Notes under the pieces: generated by a model | Told to the model about the DNA's origin: nothing | Seen by the model: the letters and a program-made list of their open reading frames with translations, nothing else | Databases searched by the model: none | NCBI GenBank assembly: GCA_944739405.2 | Contig: OX123190.2 | Span: 19,070,807 to 19,134,806, forward strand | Reading direction: 5' to 3' | Length of the DNA: 64,000 nt | DNA from: Euclidia mi | Taxonomy: Eukaryota > Arthropoda > Insecta > Lepidoptera > Erebidae | Shown: positions 1 to 9,718 of the stretch, piece by piece | Numbering within the stretch: the first letter of the stretch is position 1 | Layout of the letters: the number at the start of each line of letters is the position of its first letter | Translations under genes and position numbers: made by a program

Positions 1-19
1 CGACGTCTTAAGCGTCTGA

Positions 20-600
20 TACACGGTTTGAAATGAGGTATAAAACCAAGGTCACCTTGAACACAAGTGAGATGCGGATTGCCAACTACATGGTTTGAAA
101 CCAACAGTGTTTTTAAAAACGTTGCGCGGATAGGACGTGTCGTAGGTACGTACTTTTTTAGATTCCCGGGTATAGGAAATTCTCTTCTTTTTTGCAGACG
201 CGGCGTTTGCCGTTGGGTCGATAGTTTTTAATTTTTCAGCTAATAAATCCCACGCTTGTTTTTTGTGATCTGAATCTTTGTATGTATCACTGGTCAAATC
301 CCAAAGGCAGGGCAAGTCTCTATATAATTCTATAAATGCCGTGATCACTTCACGTTCAAGTTGCTCCATCTTATAGATTAAACGTTAGTAACGTGCGCCC
401 GCGCTCACTGCCGCAGCGTGACTGTCGTTCGCGTGGTTTTAAACAAGCGGCTAGACGGTTTCAAACACGTTTCAAACCATCGCTAGAGGCAATGGTTTGC
501 AACGCAAGCTGTGCTGCCAAGGGCGTTTGAATGTCGCATGAAATGTGGCATTAAACAACTGTCTATACTGTTTCAAACCTCTGTTTCAAACCGTTGTTTA
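20..600. repeat. Cluster of GTTTGAAAC / GTTTCAAAC motifs
   Basis: The motif GGTTTGAAA or its complement recurs at about 24, 91, 458, 469, 569 and 582, with a degenerate copy at 491. An inverted ATTAAACAAC / GTTGTTTAAT pair brackets the last two copies (about 550 and 593). The cluster lies within and upstream of the MADF frame. Such clustered short motifs can be transposase-binding subterminal repeats or transcription factor sites; neither is proven. Confidence 0.45.
52..369 (-). CDS. MADF-domain protein, short or partial
   Basis: This 105-residue frame starts at an ATG and opens with a MADF-like (Myb/SANT-like in Adf-1) fold. It has FIELYRDLPCLWDLTSDTYK, then a spacer with the conserved KQAWDLLAEKLKTIDPTAN-type helix, then a basic KKKRISYTRESKKVR segment. 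The final FKPCSWQSASHL matches where the family usually has a Y-x-P-x-x-W strand that closes the domain. MADF proteins bind DNA; they occur as host transcription factors and as the accessory protein of PIF/Harbinger transposons. The frame ends soon after the domain, so it may be one exon, a truncated copy, or the ORF1 of a Harbinger element running off the window. The middle helix is more diverged than usual, which fits decay. Repeated GTTTGAAAC-type motifs nearby favour a transposon origin, but no transposase is visible. Confidence 0.55.
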   Translation of the reverse strand: MEQLEREVITAFIELYRDLPCLWDLTSDTYKDSDHKKQAWDLLAEKLKTIDPTANAASAKKKRISYTRESKKVRTYDTSYPRNVFKNTVGFKPCSWQSASHLCSR

Positions 601-699
601 ATACCGTGTAGCAGACGCTTTATCGTGAGCCTCCTTGGACGCGTTTGTAGCTGAGTTAATATGCTACACACACATATGCAAAGTTTGTATGTAGTTAGA

Positions 700-806
700 A
701 CGCGAGAGCTACAGTCGGCGATCGCCCGCTCCCGTTCAGTCAGCCGTCGGCGAGTGCACGGAGTGAGTGTAACTGTTTTCGGCGCGAAATGGCTTCATCA
801 CAAAGT
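700..806 (+). promoter_or_regulatory. Possible promoter and first exon
   Basis: A GC- and CpG-richer stretch in AT-rich DNA holds TCAGTCAG, an insect initiator-like sequence near 736. It is followed by an ATG at 789 that opens a very short frame (MASSQ) and then meets a GTAATT donor-like sequence at 804. This would suit a first coding exon of a plus-strand gene, but no second exon was found because the Gypsy element follows. Low confidence. Confidence 0.2.
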
Positions 807-809
807 AAT

Positions 810-1265
810 TTTTTACGCATGAAATTGTTGATTTATTACAAAATATGTTGTATGTATATGTTATGATAATTAGTGCTTCAAAAAGTACCACACACTAAAA
901 ATTATCACATTTGAAAAGACCTAAGGAGTCTGTATGATTTTTTTTTAAATTGAAAAAATTACAATTTTTAATTACTTTTAATTTACGTAAATAATATCAT
1001 TTGTTTTTTTAAATTATCTATAAAATACAATAGTAGATTTTATATACACAAAAAGAATTATCCATATACTCCTGTCCGTTATTTTTCTATGATGTTAACA
1101 ATTATGCAGAAAATCGCCCGCGTACCGTATCAAGCGGCGCTCTAAACACTCCGCTGTCAAAGTGTTAAGTGAGGCTTCCCACAATATATCAGTGAAAACC
1201 GCATTCAAATCCGATAAGCCGTTTCTGAAATTAGTGTGCACAAAAGCACAGACAAACAGATAAAC
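810..1265. other. AT-rich intergenic stretch with dispersed-repeat tail
   Basis: No gene was seen. Bases 810-1080 are AT-rich simple sequence. Bases 1100-1265 look like part of another dispersed repeat that abuts the broken end of the Gypsy element. Confidence 0.5.
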
Positions 1266-1269
1266 CCCC

Positions 1270-2374
1270 CCTGGACCCCTTCTGGATTCGATAGGTGATG
1301 TCGTTCATACTGGTAATTATGCTATATGGCCCGTCCCACCTGGCTTGTAACTTAGGCGATTTACCTTTGCTTCGTACTGGGTTATGTTATGAAGCCACAC
1401 CAATGATCCCTCATCGAAGCCTTTGTTGTTCGCCTTCCGGTCGTAGCGAGTCTTCATCTTCTCAGACATCTGTTGTCTTGACTCCCTGATGTGCTCATAT
1501 ACATCGTTCATCTTGTTGCGTAGCTCGGTCGCGTAATCCGTTATGTTGCGTTGAGATTCTGGTGGAATACCGGTGATTAAGTCTGCTGGTAAACGGAGTT
1601 CTCTTCCAAAATTGGCAAAAGCTGGTGTTATTCCTGTGGTTTCGTGAACTGCACTGCGATATGACAGGAGAAATGGTTGGATGTGCTTGTCCCAATCTCT
1701 TTGTTTGCTCTCCACGACCTTCGCCAGGTACCTTTCCAGGGATTGGTTAAATCGTTCAACCATGCCATCTGATTGCGGATGATAAGCCGTGGTCCTGGTT
1801 TTATGTTTCGGCATAAGTTTCGGCCTTGATCGCTGTGGATTTCCAAGGGCACCCCGAACCGATAAAAGACTTCATGCACCAGCTTATCGGCCACTGTGGT
1901 AGCTTCTTGATTTGGGATTGCAAACACTTCAGGCCACTTCGTGAAGTAATCCATCACAACCAAGAAGTATTTATTTCCGTCCTGGCTCTCCGGAAACGGT
2001 CCAGCGACATCCTATGCTATGCGCTCCCATGGGGCTCCCACATTGTACACCTTCAATGCACCTCTGCTACGAGTGTGTGGCCCCTTCACAGCCGCACAAC
2101 TTGTGCATTTGCGGCACCAATCCTCGACGTCATCCCGACAGCGGAGCCAGTAAAACCGCTCTCGGATCTTAGTAAGCGTCTTCTTAACTCCCATGTGATC
2201 TCCCGAAGCACCATTGTGATAGAGCTGCAAGACTTCCGGCACCTTAGTTTCAGACACTACCATTTGCAAATGGCACTGGTTACCGCGAGCGTTTTCCCAT
2301 TTGCGGCACATAACTCCATCCTGGACAACCAAGCTTCCCCACTGTGCCCAATAACTCTTGGTGATGGGGCTCAT
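1270..2374 (-). pseudogene. Integrase of the Gypsy element, internally deleted
   Basis: The zinc-binding H-H-C-C region is visible (YHNGASGDHMG ... WCRKCTSC, about 2290-2080). The core keeps VVMDYFTKWPEV and HSDQGRN, but about 20 residues and the frame are lost near 1825. It then resumes at TTAYHPQSDGMVERFN with the catalytic glutamate. A further one-base change near 1375 restores the GPY/F module (DGPYSII). The enzyme inserted element DNA into the genome; this copy is dead. Confidence 0.85.
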
Positions 2375-2419
2375 TGCTGCGATATCACTCCATTTGGGCC
2401 TAGGAGCGTCTGATTTCTT

Positions 2420-4359
2420 TCATTCAAGAATCGGCTGTATATCCTTGTCGTCTTGCTGAGCACTTCGCAAAGCTTCTTTCCATTCGTAGCTCAGATCCGT
2501 CTTCAACATCCTCACTAATGCTGCCTGCTTTGCTTCCTGTTGGGTACAGTGCTTGCACTGGTCGGGACACGGCCTACGCGTTAGGGCATCTGCGTTACCA
2601 TGGGACTTGCCGCTGCGATGTTGTATTACAAAATCAAACTCTTGCAGTAGTTCAATCCATCTGGCTACTTGTCCTTCTGGGTCCTTAAATTGAAGTAGCC
2701 ATTTCAACGCAGCGTGGTCGGTTCGCAGGTGGAATTTACGCCCCAACAAATATTTGTTAAAATGCTGCAATGTCTTTACTACAGCCAAGAGTTCCTGCCG
2801 GGTGACGCAGTAGTTTCTTTCAGGCTTGGATAAGGTCTTGCTGAAGTATGCTATAACAACTTCTTGATCACCCTTCTTCTGTGACAGCACGCCGCCAATT
2901 CCGGTGTTACTGGCATCTGTGTCAACTATGAATTCATGCTCTTTGTCAGGGTAGCCTAGAATAGGTGCAGTACACAGATGTTCCTTGAGCTTCTGGAATG
3001 CAACGTCACAGCTCTCATTCCAACAGAACTGCACTCTGTCTTCGGTGAGCTTATGAAGAGGTCGAGCAATGTCAGCAAAGGTCTTCACAAACCGTCGATA
3101 GTAGGAGATAATCCGAGGAATGCTCTGACTTGCGTTTTGTTCTCTGGAACTGGCCATTCCTTCACGGCAATGGTCTTATCCGGGTCAGTTTGAATACCGT
3201 TCTCCGAGACCACATGTCCTAGAAAGTTCACGTGCCGTCTGAATAACGCGCATTTCTTCGGACTCAGCCTCAAATTAGCTCCTCGTATCTTTGACAGCAC
3301 TTGCTCCAAGTTTCGAAGGTGATCCTGGAAGGTGCGCCCCACGATGATGATGTCATCCAAGTAGACCAGGCAGGCGTCTCCAATCAGTCCCATAAGCACT
3401 CGCTCCATCAGTCTCTCAAAAGTAGCCGGAGCGTTGCACAATCCAAATGGCATGACGTTAAATTGCCATAATCCTTTTCCTGTGGAGAATGCCGTCTTCT
3501 CCTTGTCTCGAGGATCTATTTCCACCTGCCAGTAGCCACTTTTTAAGTCTAAGGTAGTAAACCACTTCATCCCTGTCAGCGTATCCAGTGTGTCATCGAT
3601 CCTTGGCAGCGGGTACCTGTCCTTCTGCGTGATGTCATTTAATCGGCGGTAGTCTACATAGAAGCGCATGCTGCCACCCTTCTTCTTAACTAGGACAACC
3701 GGAGAGCACCACGGGCTGGACGAAGGCTCGATTACGCCTTCTTTCACCATACCGTCGATCGTAGCTTCCACTTCACGTTCCCGTGCCACTGGCACACGTC
3801 TTGGTCGCTGGCGAATCGGTGCTTCACTTCCCGTGTTTATTTTGTGCTGAACTAGTGCTGTGCCGAGTGCCGACATAGGGAAGACCCCTATGTCGACATC
3901 ACTGGTCGAGAAAATATCGGCGAACCGGTTCAACATCTTCTGAGCCTCGGTCTTCTCTTCCTCCAACAGGGTACTTTCGCAGTCCTCTAAAAGAGTAGAC
4001 ACGTCGAATCGTGCACATTGAACCTTTGCACTGGTAGGTTGCTCTTGACATCTACGCATCCAAGCCGCTCCTTCATAGGTGCCCAATTCCGTCCCTTTCT
4101 TGAGAAACACTTCTTTGTCACTTGCATTTAGTGCGCGTACAGATGAAACTTTTGTACCCCTTACCAAGGTTCGTGCAATCTTCCACGAGGCATCTTTCTC
4201 TAGGCCTTCGATAAGTACGCAACGGTTCCCCTGACCCGAATTCCTAGGTAGACAAACTGGTACAACCGTTTCCGACCGCGGGTGAAGAATGACATTCTTC
4301 AGGCAGTACACTTTTCCTGAAGTTGCACCTTCCATTGATTGATTTCTTCCTAGCCACAC
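2420..4359 (-). pseudogene. pol: Reverse transcriptase and RNase H of the Gypsy element
   Basis: The reverse transcriptase shows FYVDYRRLN, DRYPLPRIDD, LDLKSGYWQVEI, FGLCNAPATFERLM and the catalytic YLDD. All are standard for Ty3/Gypsy. A frame change near 3100 separates it from the connection and RNase H (SYYRRFVKTFADIARPLHKL, then VDTDASNTGIGGVLSQ, RQELLAVV, RTDHAALKWL, HRSGKSHGNADALTR), which keeps its acidic residues. An in-frame stop follows near 2420. The protein copied element RNA into DNA; this copy cannot encode the whole product. Confidence 0.9.
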
Positions 4360-4739
4360 TTAAACACTCCCTGGTTAACATCGATCTCGCAGCGATACTT
4401 CCGCATGAAGTCTAGGCCCAAGATGCAGTCGTCCACTATATCGGCCACGATGACTTTGTGACGGTAAACTTTGTTGCCTAGCTTCAGAACCACCTCCATT
4501 TCATCTCGGACGGTTATGTGCTGACCGGTAGCTGTTCTCAGATTCACACATTCATTGTTCCTGAAGCAGCCCCGAAGAACCCGTTTTGCCAGATGGAAAC
4601 CGACGACTGTCCGAGAAGCACCCGTGTCCAATGTCAGCTTGCATGGTGTTCTGTTAATTTCGCCTTCGATGATCAGGCTGTTCCCGTCGCATGATTGCGA
4701 GATCGAGATACTTGGGGCTCTTCCATTACCAGCCAGCAC
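4350..4739 (-). pseudogene. Retroviral-type aspartic protease of the Gypsy element
   Basis: The catalytic motif DTGA is present in CKLTLDTGASRTVV, followed by the downstream ILGLDFMRK motif where the family has I-L-G. The protease processes Gag-Pol. It is in a different frame from both the zinc knuckle upstream and the reverse transcriptase downstream. One of these changes could be a programmed shift, but the number of frame changes in the element points to decay. Confidence 0.8.
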
Positions 4740-6104
4740 CCGCCCCGCAGTCCTGGCTTCTACTATTTTCCCTGCTCTCGCTGCCTGGCAGGCACATCAG
4801 GCGACCCCTTTGGTGGAGACAGAGGGTGTCACTAGGCTGCCTACGCTTTGGGCAGCTCAAGCGGATATGGCCTCTTTCTCCGCAGTTGTAGCACCGAGGT
4901 GACGACACAACTTCCCTGATCTCGATCGTCGCGTCGCACTGCTTCCACCTCAAGTGCGTAGGCCAAGGCGTCCTTGAGGTCCTTGAAGTGCCCAAACCTC
5001 ACTGCTGCTCTTACCTCCAGGTCCCGGATCCCATCCGTAAACGCCTGTACGAGGTTCCCGTCAATAAGCGCAGGCGACGACTGGTATGCCTTCCTGACCA
5101 GCTTTTCCACCTCTAGAGCCCACTGCTGCAGAGTTTCTCCGGTGCGTTGCGTCCTTTCCTTCAGCTGAGCACGATACACATGTTCGAGGTGCGCGTCTCC
5201 GTACCTCGCCTCCAGCGCCTCCAGAAGCTTCTCGTAGGTGACATCTTGTCTGAGTGCCTCCAACACTGTCAAGGCCCGGTCGCGAAGGCCCAAGGTTAGG
5301 GCGGTTAAGGCCTGTTCTTTATTCCACCCATTTGATCGCATCACAGTCTCGAACTGGATCTTGTATGCCGACCATGATGACGAGCCATCAAATGGTGGAA
5401 CCTTAAACCCACGGGGCGAGGGCGCTACAGCCGCTGATGTCACTTCCAGCCCACGCAATTTTTTCTCCACTTCAGCAACACAGGTCTCGTGGTGGTCATG
5501 TACACGCTTCTCTACAGAGGCGACGCGAGTCTCGAGCTGGTTGTGTACGAGCTTCTCCATGTCGCTGATACGGGCCTCGTGCTGCTGAAGTTCCTCCTTG
5601 ACCACCAACCACCTGGTCCTTCCCTACAGCGGCGCTGAGGTCCTTCATGAGCACCAGCTGCTCTTCAAGGCGGCGCGCGTGCTCCTCCTTCTCACGCTGG
5701 AGCTGTTCTTCCAGGCGGCGCGCGTGCTCCTCCTTCTCACGCTGGAGCTGTTCTTCCAGGCGGCGCGCGTGCTCCTCTTGACGGCGAGCCTGCTCCTGTT
5801 GACGGCGGTCCTGCTCCTCTTGACGACGAGCCTGCTCCTCCTTGTCGCGCTATAGCTGTTCCTCCAGGCGGCGCGCGTGCTCCTCTTGACGGCGAGCCTG
5901 CTCCTGCATGAACACCATCAGAGCCGCGATGTCGGGCACCCTCACGGAGTGGGTGGCGCTTGCAGGTTCCACTGCAGCCGCGGAGTCGCCTGGTCCACCA
6001 GACGATGGAGAAGGAACGTCTCCGAAGCGTCTCTGGTCCAGGTCTTGCTGGCGCTGGTTACTGGTGCGCACTCCTTCAGTTTCTTCCTTCGGCATAACCG
6101 GCAT
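4726..6104 (-). pseudogene. gag: gag of the Gypsy element (coiled coil, capsid, zinc knuckle)
   Basis: Translation starts at the ATG at 6104. The N-terminal part is a run of repeated ARRLEEQLQREKEEH-type heptads, a predicted coiled coil encoded by tandem DNA repeats at about 5650-5900. A CAG-to-TAG change near 5850 stops it. After a frame change near 5615 the capsid-like part follows (VPPFDGSSSWSAYKIQFETV to about 4930). After a second frame change near 4920 comes a CCHC zinc knuckle, CYNCGERGHIRLSC, which binds RNA in related elements. Gag packages the element RNA in virus-like particles. The multiple breaks mean no full protein is made. Confidence 0.85.
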
Positions 6105-6117
6105 AATTTATCCCTTT

Positions 6118-6129
6118 CTTCTGACACCA
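6118..6129 (-). other. Primer binding site, matches tRNA-Leu 3' end
   Basis: The minus strand reads TGGTGTCAGAAG three bases after the LTR. It is complementary to a tRNA 3' end of the type CTTCTGACA-CCA, which fits a leucine tRNA as recalled from insects. The gag ATG follows only 14 bases later. Confidence 0.7.
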
Positions 6130-6132
6130 ATT

Positions 6133-6580
6133 TGTTACGAGCTGGGGTTCGACGATAAATTAAAACTCACTATGCCACTTAAACTGAACTTTATTTACTG
6201 ACACAAACACTATACACGCTTATTTCTCAACACTAATAAAAACACACTTATTTCACACTACTAGAAACACCACTAAACACTTCCGACTTACTCCCTTCGC
6301 TTGATGATTATCGCTCCGATATTCAATTGTAACTGTGTTGACTCGCGCGTTTACGCGGTATTTATACCGGCCGGAACACATAACTAGACTTTTCGAGACG
6401 ATTCACGAAATTTCTGGTGACGTGTAACGTGTTCTAGATTCGTGTAATTGTTCTATTTACAGCAACGCCATCTAGAAGCTAGTAGACGAAACCGCTTTAA
6501 ACCACCGATACATCTAATCTCTTCTAGTTCTATCCTTCACGGATAGATGGCGTTATATTCAATTATCGCCATTCGCAACA
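6133..6580 (-). repeat. 5' LTR of the Gypsy element
   Basis: This 448-bp LTR reads TGTTGCGA... to ...TCGTAACA on the minus strand, giving the usual TG/CA ends and a short imperfect inverted repeat. Inside it are a TATAAATA box (plus-strand 6359-6366) and an AATAAA polyadenylation signal (6190-6195), both on the minus strand and in the expected order. It can therefore carry promoter and poly(A) functions. The base after the LTR on the left is three bases from the primer binding site. Confidence 0.85.
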
Positions 6581-6897
6581 ATATGTAGTTGGCGCACTGT
6601 TAGCAGGTTGCATGACAAGTAGAGTTGGTGCGTAGAGAATTTAAAAGGACGAAAAGTAGCATCTTTAAGTACCTTTCTGCTCGTTCTAGCGGTAATAGAA
6701 CTGATTTTGCCGTGCCACTCCACGTTGTAATGCAATAATATGTTAGTATGGATTGACACAAAGCTAAATAGATAAACCTGTTTTATTAATTTGTAATCGG
6801 CTATGTTACGTAGTTTTTTGAAAATATAAATTAATTTACGCGTTCTCGCGCATACAATATCAATGTGTTTACGAAAATTTTGATGTGTCGAGTGTTA

Positions 6898-7065
6898 CAT
6901 ACATACATACATAGACTCACGCCTGTTTCCCGGAGGGGTAGGCAGAGACTACGGAACGCCATTTGCAACGATCCTGACATACCTCACTTGCTTCACTCAC
7001 TCCCATCAAGTTTCTCATGCATGCTCTTCTGTTAATGGTACTTCTGACTTGTCCTTCAATCATGC
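6898..7065 (-). pseudogene. 3' end of the same LINE, with (TATG)n tail
   Basis: On the minus strand this reads EGQVRSTINRRACMRNL..., then CQDRCKWRSVVSAYPSGKQA and a TGA stop. The 3' untranslated tail is GTGAGTCTA(TGTA)n. The last 50 bases (ctctgcctacccc...acaggcgtgagtcta) are shared with the 3' ends of SINEs elsewhere in the window (37885, 48905, 58730 and 60462), which points to a LINE-SINE partnership. Confidence 0.8.
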
Positions 7066-7684
7066 ATGGTGCGTTAGAGAGGAAAGGAATGAAAGTGAAT
7101 GTAAGTAAAACGAAAGTTATGGTTTTTGAAAAGGAGGAATGCGTTACGGCTTGTAATGTTTTGATCGATGGACAGCGAGTGGAACAAGTGAATGAGTTTG
7201 TTTACTTAGGTACGTTGTTTACAAGAGATGGTAAGAATGAAGAAGATATTGAAAGGAGAGTTAATTACAGGTAATAGTGTGAATGGAGCTCTGAAAGCGT
7301 TTATGAACAGTCAAAACGTGTCCAAAAAGGCACGTTTGGCTGTACATAGAGGCGTGTTAGTGCCTACCCTTATGTATGGTAGTGAAAGTTGGGTATGGCA
7401 GAAGAGATTTGAAAGTAAAATAAATGCTGTAGAAATGAGAGCACTGAGTAGTATGTGTGGTGTGTCTTTGACCGACAGAGTAAAGAATTGTGTGATACGA
7501 GAATGGTGTGGGGTAAAAGAAGATGTAGTGACAAGCATTGAGAAAGGCATGTTAAGATGGTTTGGGCACATGGAGAGGATGGATGACGATAGACTGACAA
7601 AGAAGATATATAAGGCAAGTGTGAATGGAACAGGACAAAGGGGAAGACCTAGGCGGATGTTCTCTGACCAGATTGGAGACATCC
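7066..7684 (+). pseudogene. LINE reverse transcriptase C-terminal half (inverted segment)
   Basis: The frame reads GMKVNVSKTKVMVFEK, NEFVYLGTLFTRDG, then after a frame change near 7262 SVNGALKAFMNSQNVSKKAR, LVPTLMYGSESWVW, MRALSSMCGVSLTDR, MLRWFGHMERM and GRPRRMFSDQIGD. This is the thumb and C-terminal region of a non-LTR retrotransposon ORF2. It lacks the catalytic palm and the endonuclease, so it is not functional. It is in inverted orientation relative to the element tail at 6898-7065. Confidence 0.85.
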
Positions 7685-8047
7685 TGTGTCGAGTGTTATA
7701 CCTAGATATTTAATATTGTCAGTTTTAATTAATGTGGGACAAGTACATGCTAGGTCAGGGTGCATTTTACAGTTGTGTGCATAAATGTGTAGGTTAGCAG
7801 GTGATGGATTAAGTAGTATTTCTCATTCTAAATAATATGTATTTCGTTTTGTCTATATTCATGGTTAGCAGATTTTAGTGTAGCCAATTTGAAACAATAT
7901 TAAAACCATTTTGGGCAAGGTCATATAGCTCAGAGTATGTATTGTCCAAAAATAAAAGCGCTGTGTTGTCAGCATATGATATTCATATACCATTTTGAAC
8001 ATTTAAGCTGTTAAGGTCGTTTATATAGATAAGAAACAAAGTTTGCC

Positions 8048-8157
8048 CCAAAATACTACCCTGTGGCATGCCAGAGGGTAGTATTTTGGTGCTGAACGTA
8101 AAAATTGTGGTTTTGGATTTGGCATACCAAAACCACTATATTTACGTTCAGCACCAA
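8048..8157. repeat. Two overlapping hairpins
   Basis: First hairpin: 15-base perfect arms at 8048-8062 and 8075-8089 around GGCATGCC, made by inverted duplication of the LINE GMPQG motif. Second hairpin: 31-base arms at 8086-8116 and 8127-8157 with a few mismatches and a 10-base loop. No transposon ends were recognised. Confidence 0.8.
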
Positions 8158-8159
8158 CA

Positions 8160-9180
8160 TATTTTTTATGTGGTAACACCGGCGCAAATATGTATTTGAA
8201 TTTTTTGATAATATATGTATGTAGGTACCTATATATATTTTTTTCCCACTACACCGCACATACCTCTTTCAAACCAGTTATGATACTTAGGTATTACTTC
8301 ATCAACGTCCGTATCCAGCAATACAAAAGAATTTAGCGTGGATGTGGATGAATAAATGCCACAACTTGGCAAAATCACGTCGCTACTGTGGGCGTTTATT
8401 TATTGACTCATCAGAGCTGGCCTGCTTCATTTTACAAGCGAGATGCTGGGTCCTTACTAGGGATACCCTTGAATCTCAATATCCCAATTAGGTAGGTACT
8501 CTAAGAAACCATGACTTTCTAAAAATACTTAACAATTAATCCTTTAATTTGTGATAAATTCGTGATTTAAGACATGGCTGTTTATCTGGAAATTGTGATG
8601 TGTCTGAAAGTGTATAAGTATGTTAATTTCCTACATCAGTGACAAGGAATAATAATCACATAATGCGACCTCAGATAAAGTAAAAAGTTGAAAATTTGTT
8701 GAGTATGTAGGTAGTGTTGTTGATTATTTATCGGAGGTTAAGGAATGCTACTAATGCTAGAGCTACGTAAAGTAAATCTGCTGTAAACTTTCCGGTCTTC
8801 ATATGCACGCTTGACGATTTGCTCTCCATGCGCGTTGAATAGAATGGGTCAGAGTTTGCAACTTTGCAAGGGTGTTATACCCTTGCCGAAGTTAAAACTT
8901 AACTCTTATGGTTCCTCAATCAGTTGGCAAATATTTAGAATTCGAAACCAGATTGTTCTTGCGATATCTGCCAGTTAAAAAAGTGGCGAACCCTAGTACT
9001 GATGATCAGCAACAATATTTAACTGGCATAAGATAATAAAGCCAGGGTCTTTATGAAATAGAAGAATAGGTAACGGATATCGTCCAGTCACTAGGTCAAA
9101 AAATCTCACCGATAAGTTAGATAAAAAATGGTCAGTTTAATTATAGCCCAGGCATAAAAATTATACTCTTTAGGGCGGTT
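8160..9180. other. Intergenic stretch, no gene seen
   Basis: AT-rich sequence without recognisable coding potential. A small inverted repeat (CAAGGGTGTTATACCCTTG) lies near 8868. Confidence 0.5.
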
Positions 9181-9186
9181 TCAGAG

Positions 9187-9718
9187 CGGTTTCAGATTAG
9201 CGTTTTATACGCGCGTATAAGCTCGTTTTTAGAAGCGCGTGTAGGCGCGTATGGGCGCGCCTTTTGGCACACGCGCAACTCGTACGAGCGTTGACGCGCT
9301 TCTAAGCTCGTATAACTACCAACCGTCAGAATCCACGTTGACACTGACAAGACGTCACTACCGTTTCGAGCGAACACGCCCGTTTACGTGAGTCTGGTTT
9401 TTTGAAGCGCGTAATGTAGCGCGCGTGTGCTTACACGCGCGCTACGCTGCGTATGCTGAAATGACCGTATACGCGCAGAAAAATACGCTAATCTGAGGGA
9501 TGTTTCAGATTAGCGTATTTTTCGTGTAATGTGTTCGCTCGAAATGGTAGTGACGTCTTGTCAGTGTCAACATGGATTCTGACGGCTCGTGGTTATACGA
9601 GTTTAGAAGCGCGTCAACGCTCGTACGAGTTGCGCGTGTGCCAAAAGGCGCGCCTATACGCGCCTATATGCACTTCCAAAAACGAGCTTATACGCGCGTA
9701 TAAAACGCTAATCTGAAA
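9187..9718. mobile_element. Pair of head-to-head CpG-rich MITEs
   Basis: Unit A (about 9194-9498) and unit B (about 9507-9718) each begin and end with TCAGATTAGCG-type terminal inverted repeats, and B is the reverse complement of A across about 200 bases. Unit A carries about 100 extra bases near its inner end. Only GGGATGTT separates the two units. The units are rich in CGCGCGTATA words. A short duplication of GCGGTTTCAG lies at the left edge. No transposase is present, so these are non-autonomous. Confidence 0.8.

Larger units (their letters stand above)
1270..6580 (-). mobile_element. Ty3/Gypsy LTR retrotransposon, decayed, 3' LTR missing
   Basis: Read on the minus strand, the order is LTR (6580-6133), primer binding site, gag, protease, reverse transcriptase, RNase H and integrase, the normal Ty3/Gypsy order. 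The integrase C-terminal GPY/F module is still readable near 1275-1375, but homology stops at about 1270 with no second LTR, so the 3' end is lost. At least six frame changes and two in-frame stops (near 5850 and 2420) interrupt the coding region, so it is inactive. The LTR abuts the end of a Jockey-like LINE fragment at 6581, which shows the Gypsy element landed in that LINE. No envelope-like gene is present in what remains. Confidence 0.93.
6898..7684. mobile_element. RTE-like LINE copy with 5' inversion, flanked by 14-bp target duplication
   Basis: The 14-base sequence TGTGTCGAGTGTTA flanks the insert at 6884-6897 and 7685-7698. The right two thirds (about 7066-7684) encode the C-terminal half of a LINE reverse transcriptase on the plus strand. 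The left third (7065-6898) encodes the very end of the same kind of protein on the minus strand and finishes in a (TATG)n tail. The two parts would be contiguous in an intact element, so the 5' part is inverted, as in twin priming of human L1. The element's own 3' end points left. Confidence 0.8.
6581..8072 (-). pseudogene. Jockey-type LINE reverse transcriptase fragment, split by another LINE
   Basis: From 8072 down to 7699 the minus strand reads GMPQGSILGQTLF, then YADNTALLF where active copies have YADDTA, then NIDKTKYILF and KTDNIKYLGITL, with stop codons TGA and TAA in between. After the inserted LINE (6898-7698) the same protein resumes at 6897: RKHIDIVCARTRKLIYIFKK and then VLKDATFRPF...LLTVRQLHI, the usual C-terminal end of Jockey-like ORF2. 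It stops exactly where the Gypsy LTR begins (6580). This is an old fragment serving as landing site for two later insertions. The clade is inferred from these motifs. Confidence 0.8.

Noticed and set aside
1826..2413. 195-codon plus-strand open frame
   Set aside because: Antisense to the Gypsy integrase; no domain of its own.
5598..5855. Leucine-rich plus-strand open frame
   Set aside because: Antisense of the repeated coiled-coil part of gag.
7017..7060. N-terminal extension of the plus-strand LINE frame
   Set aside because: These codons are antisense to the LINE 3' end beyond the inversion point, not part of the protein.
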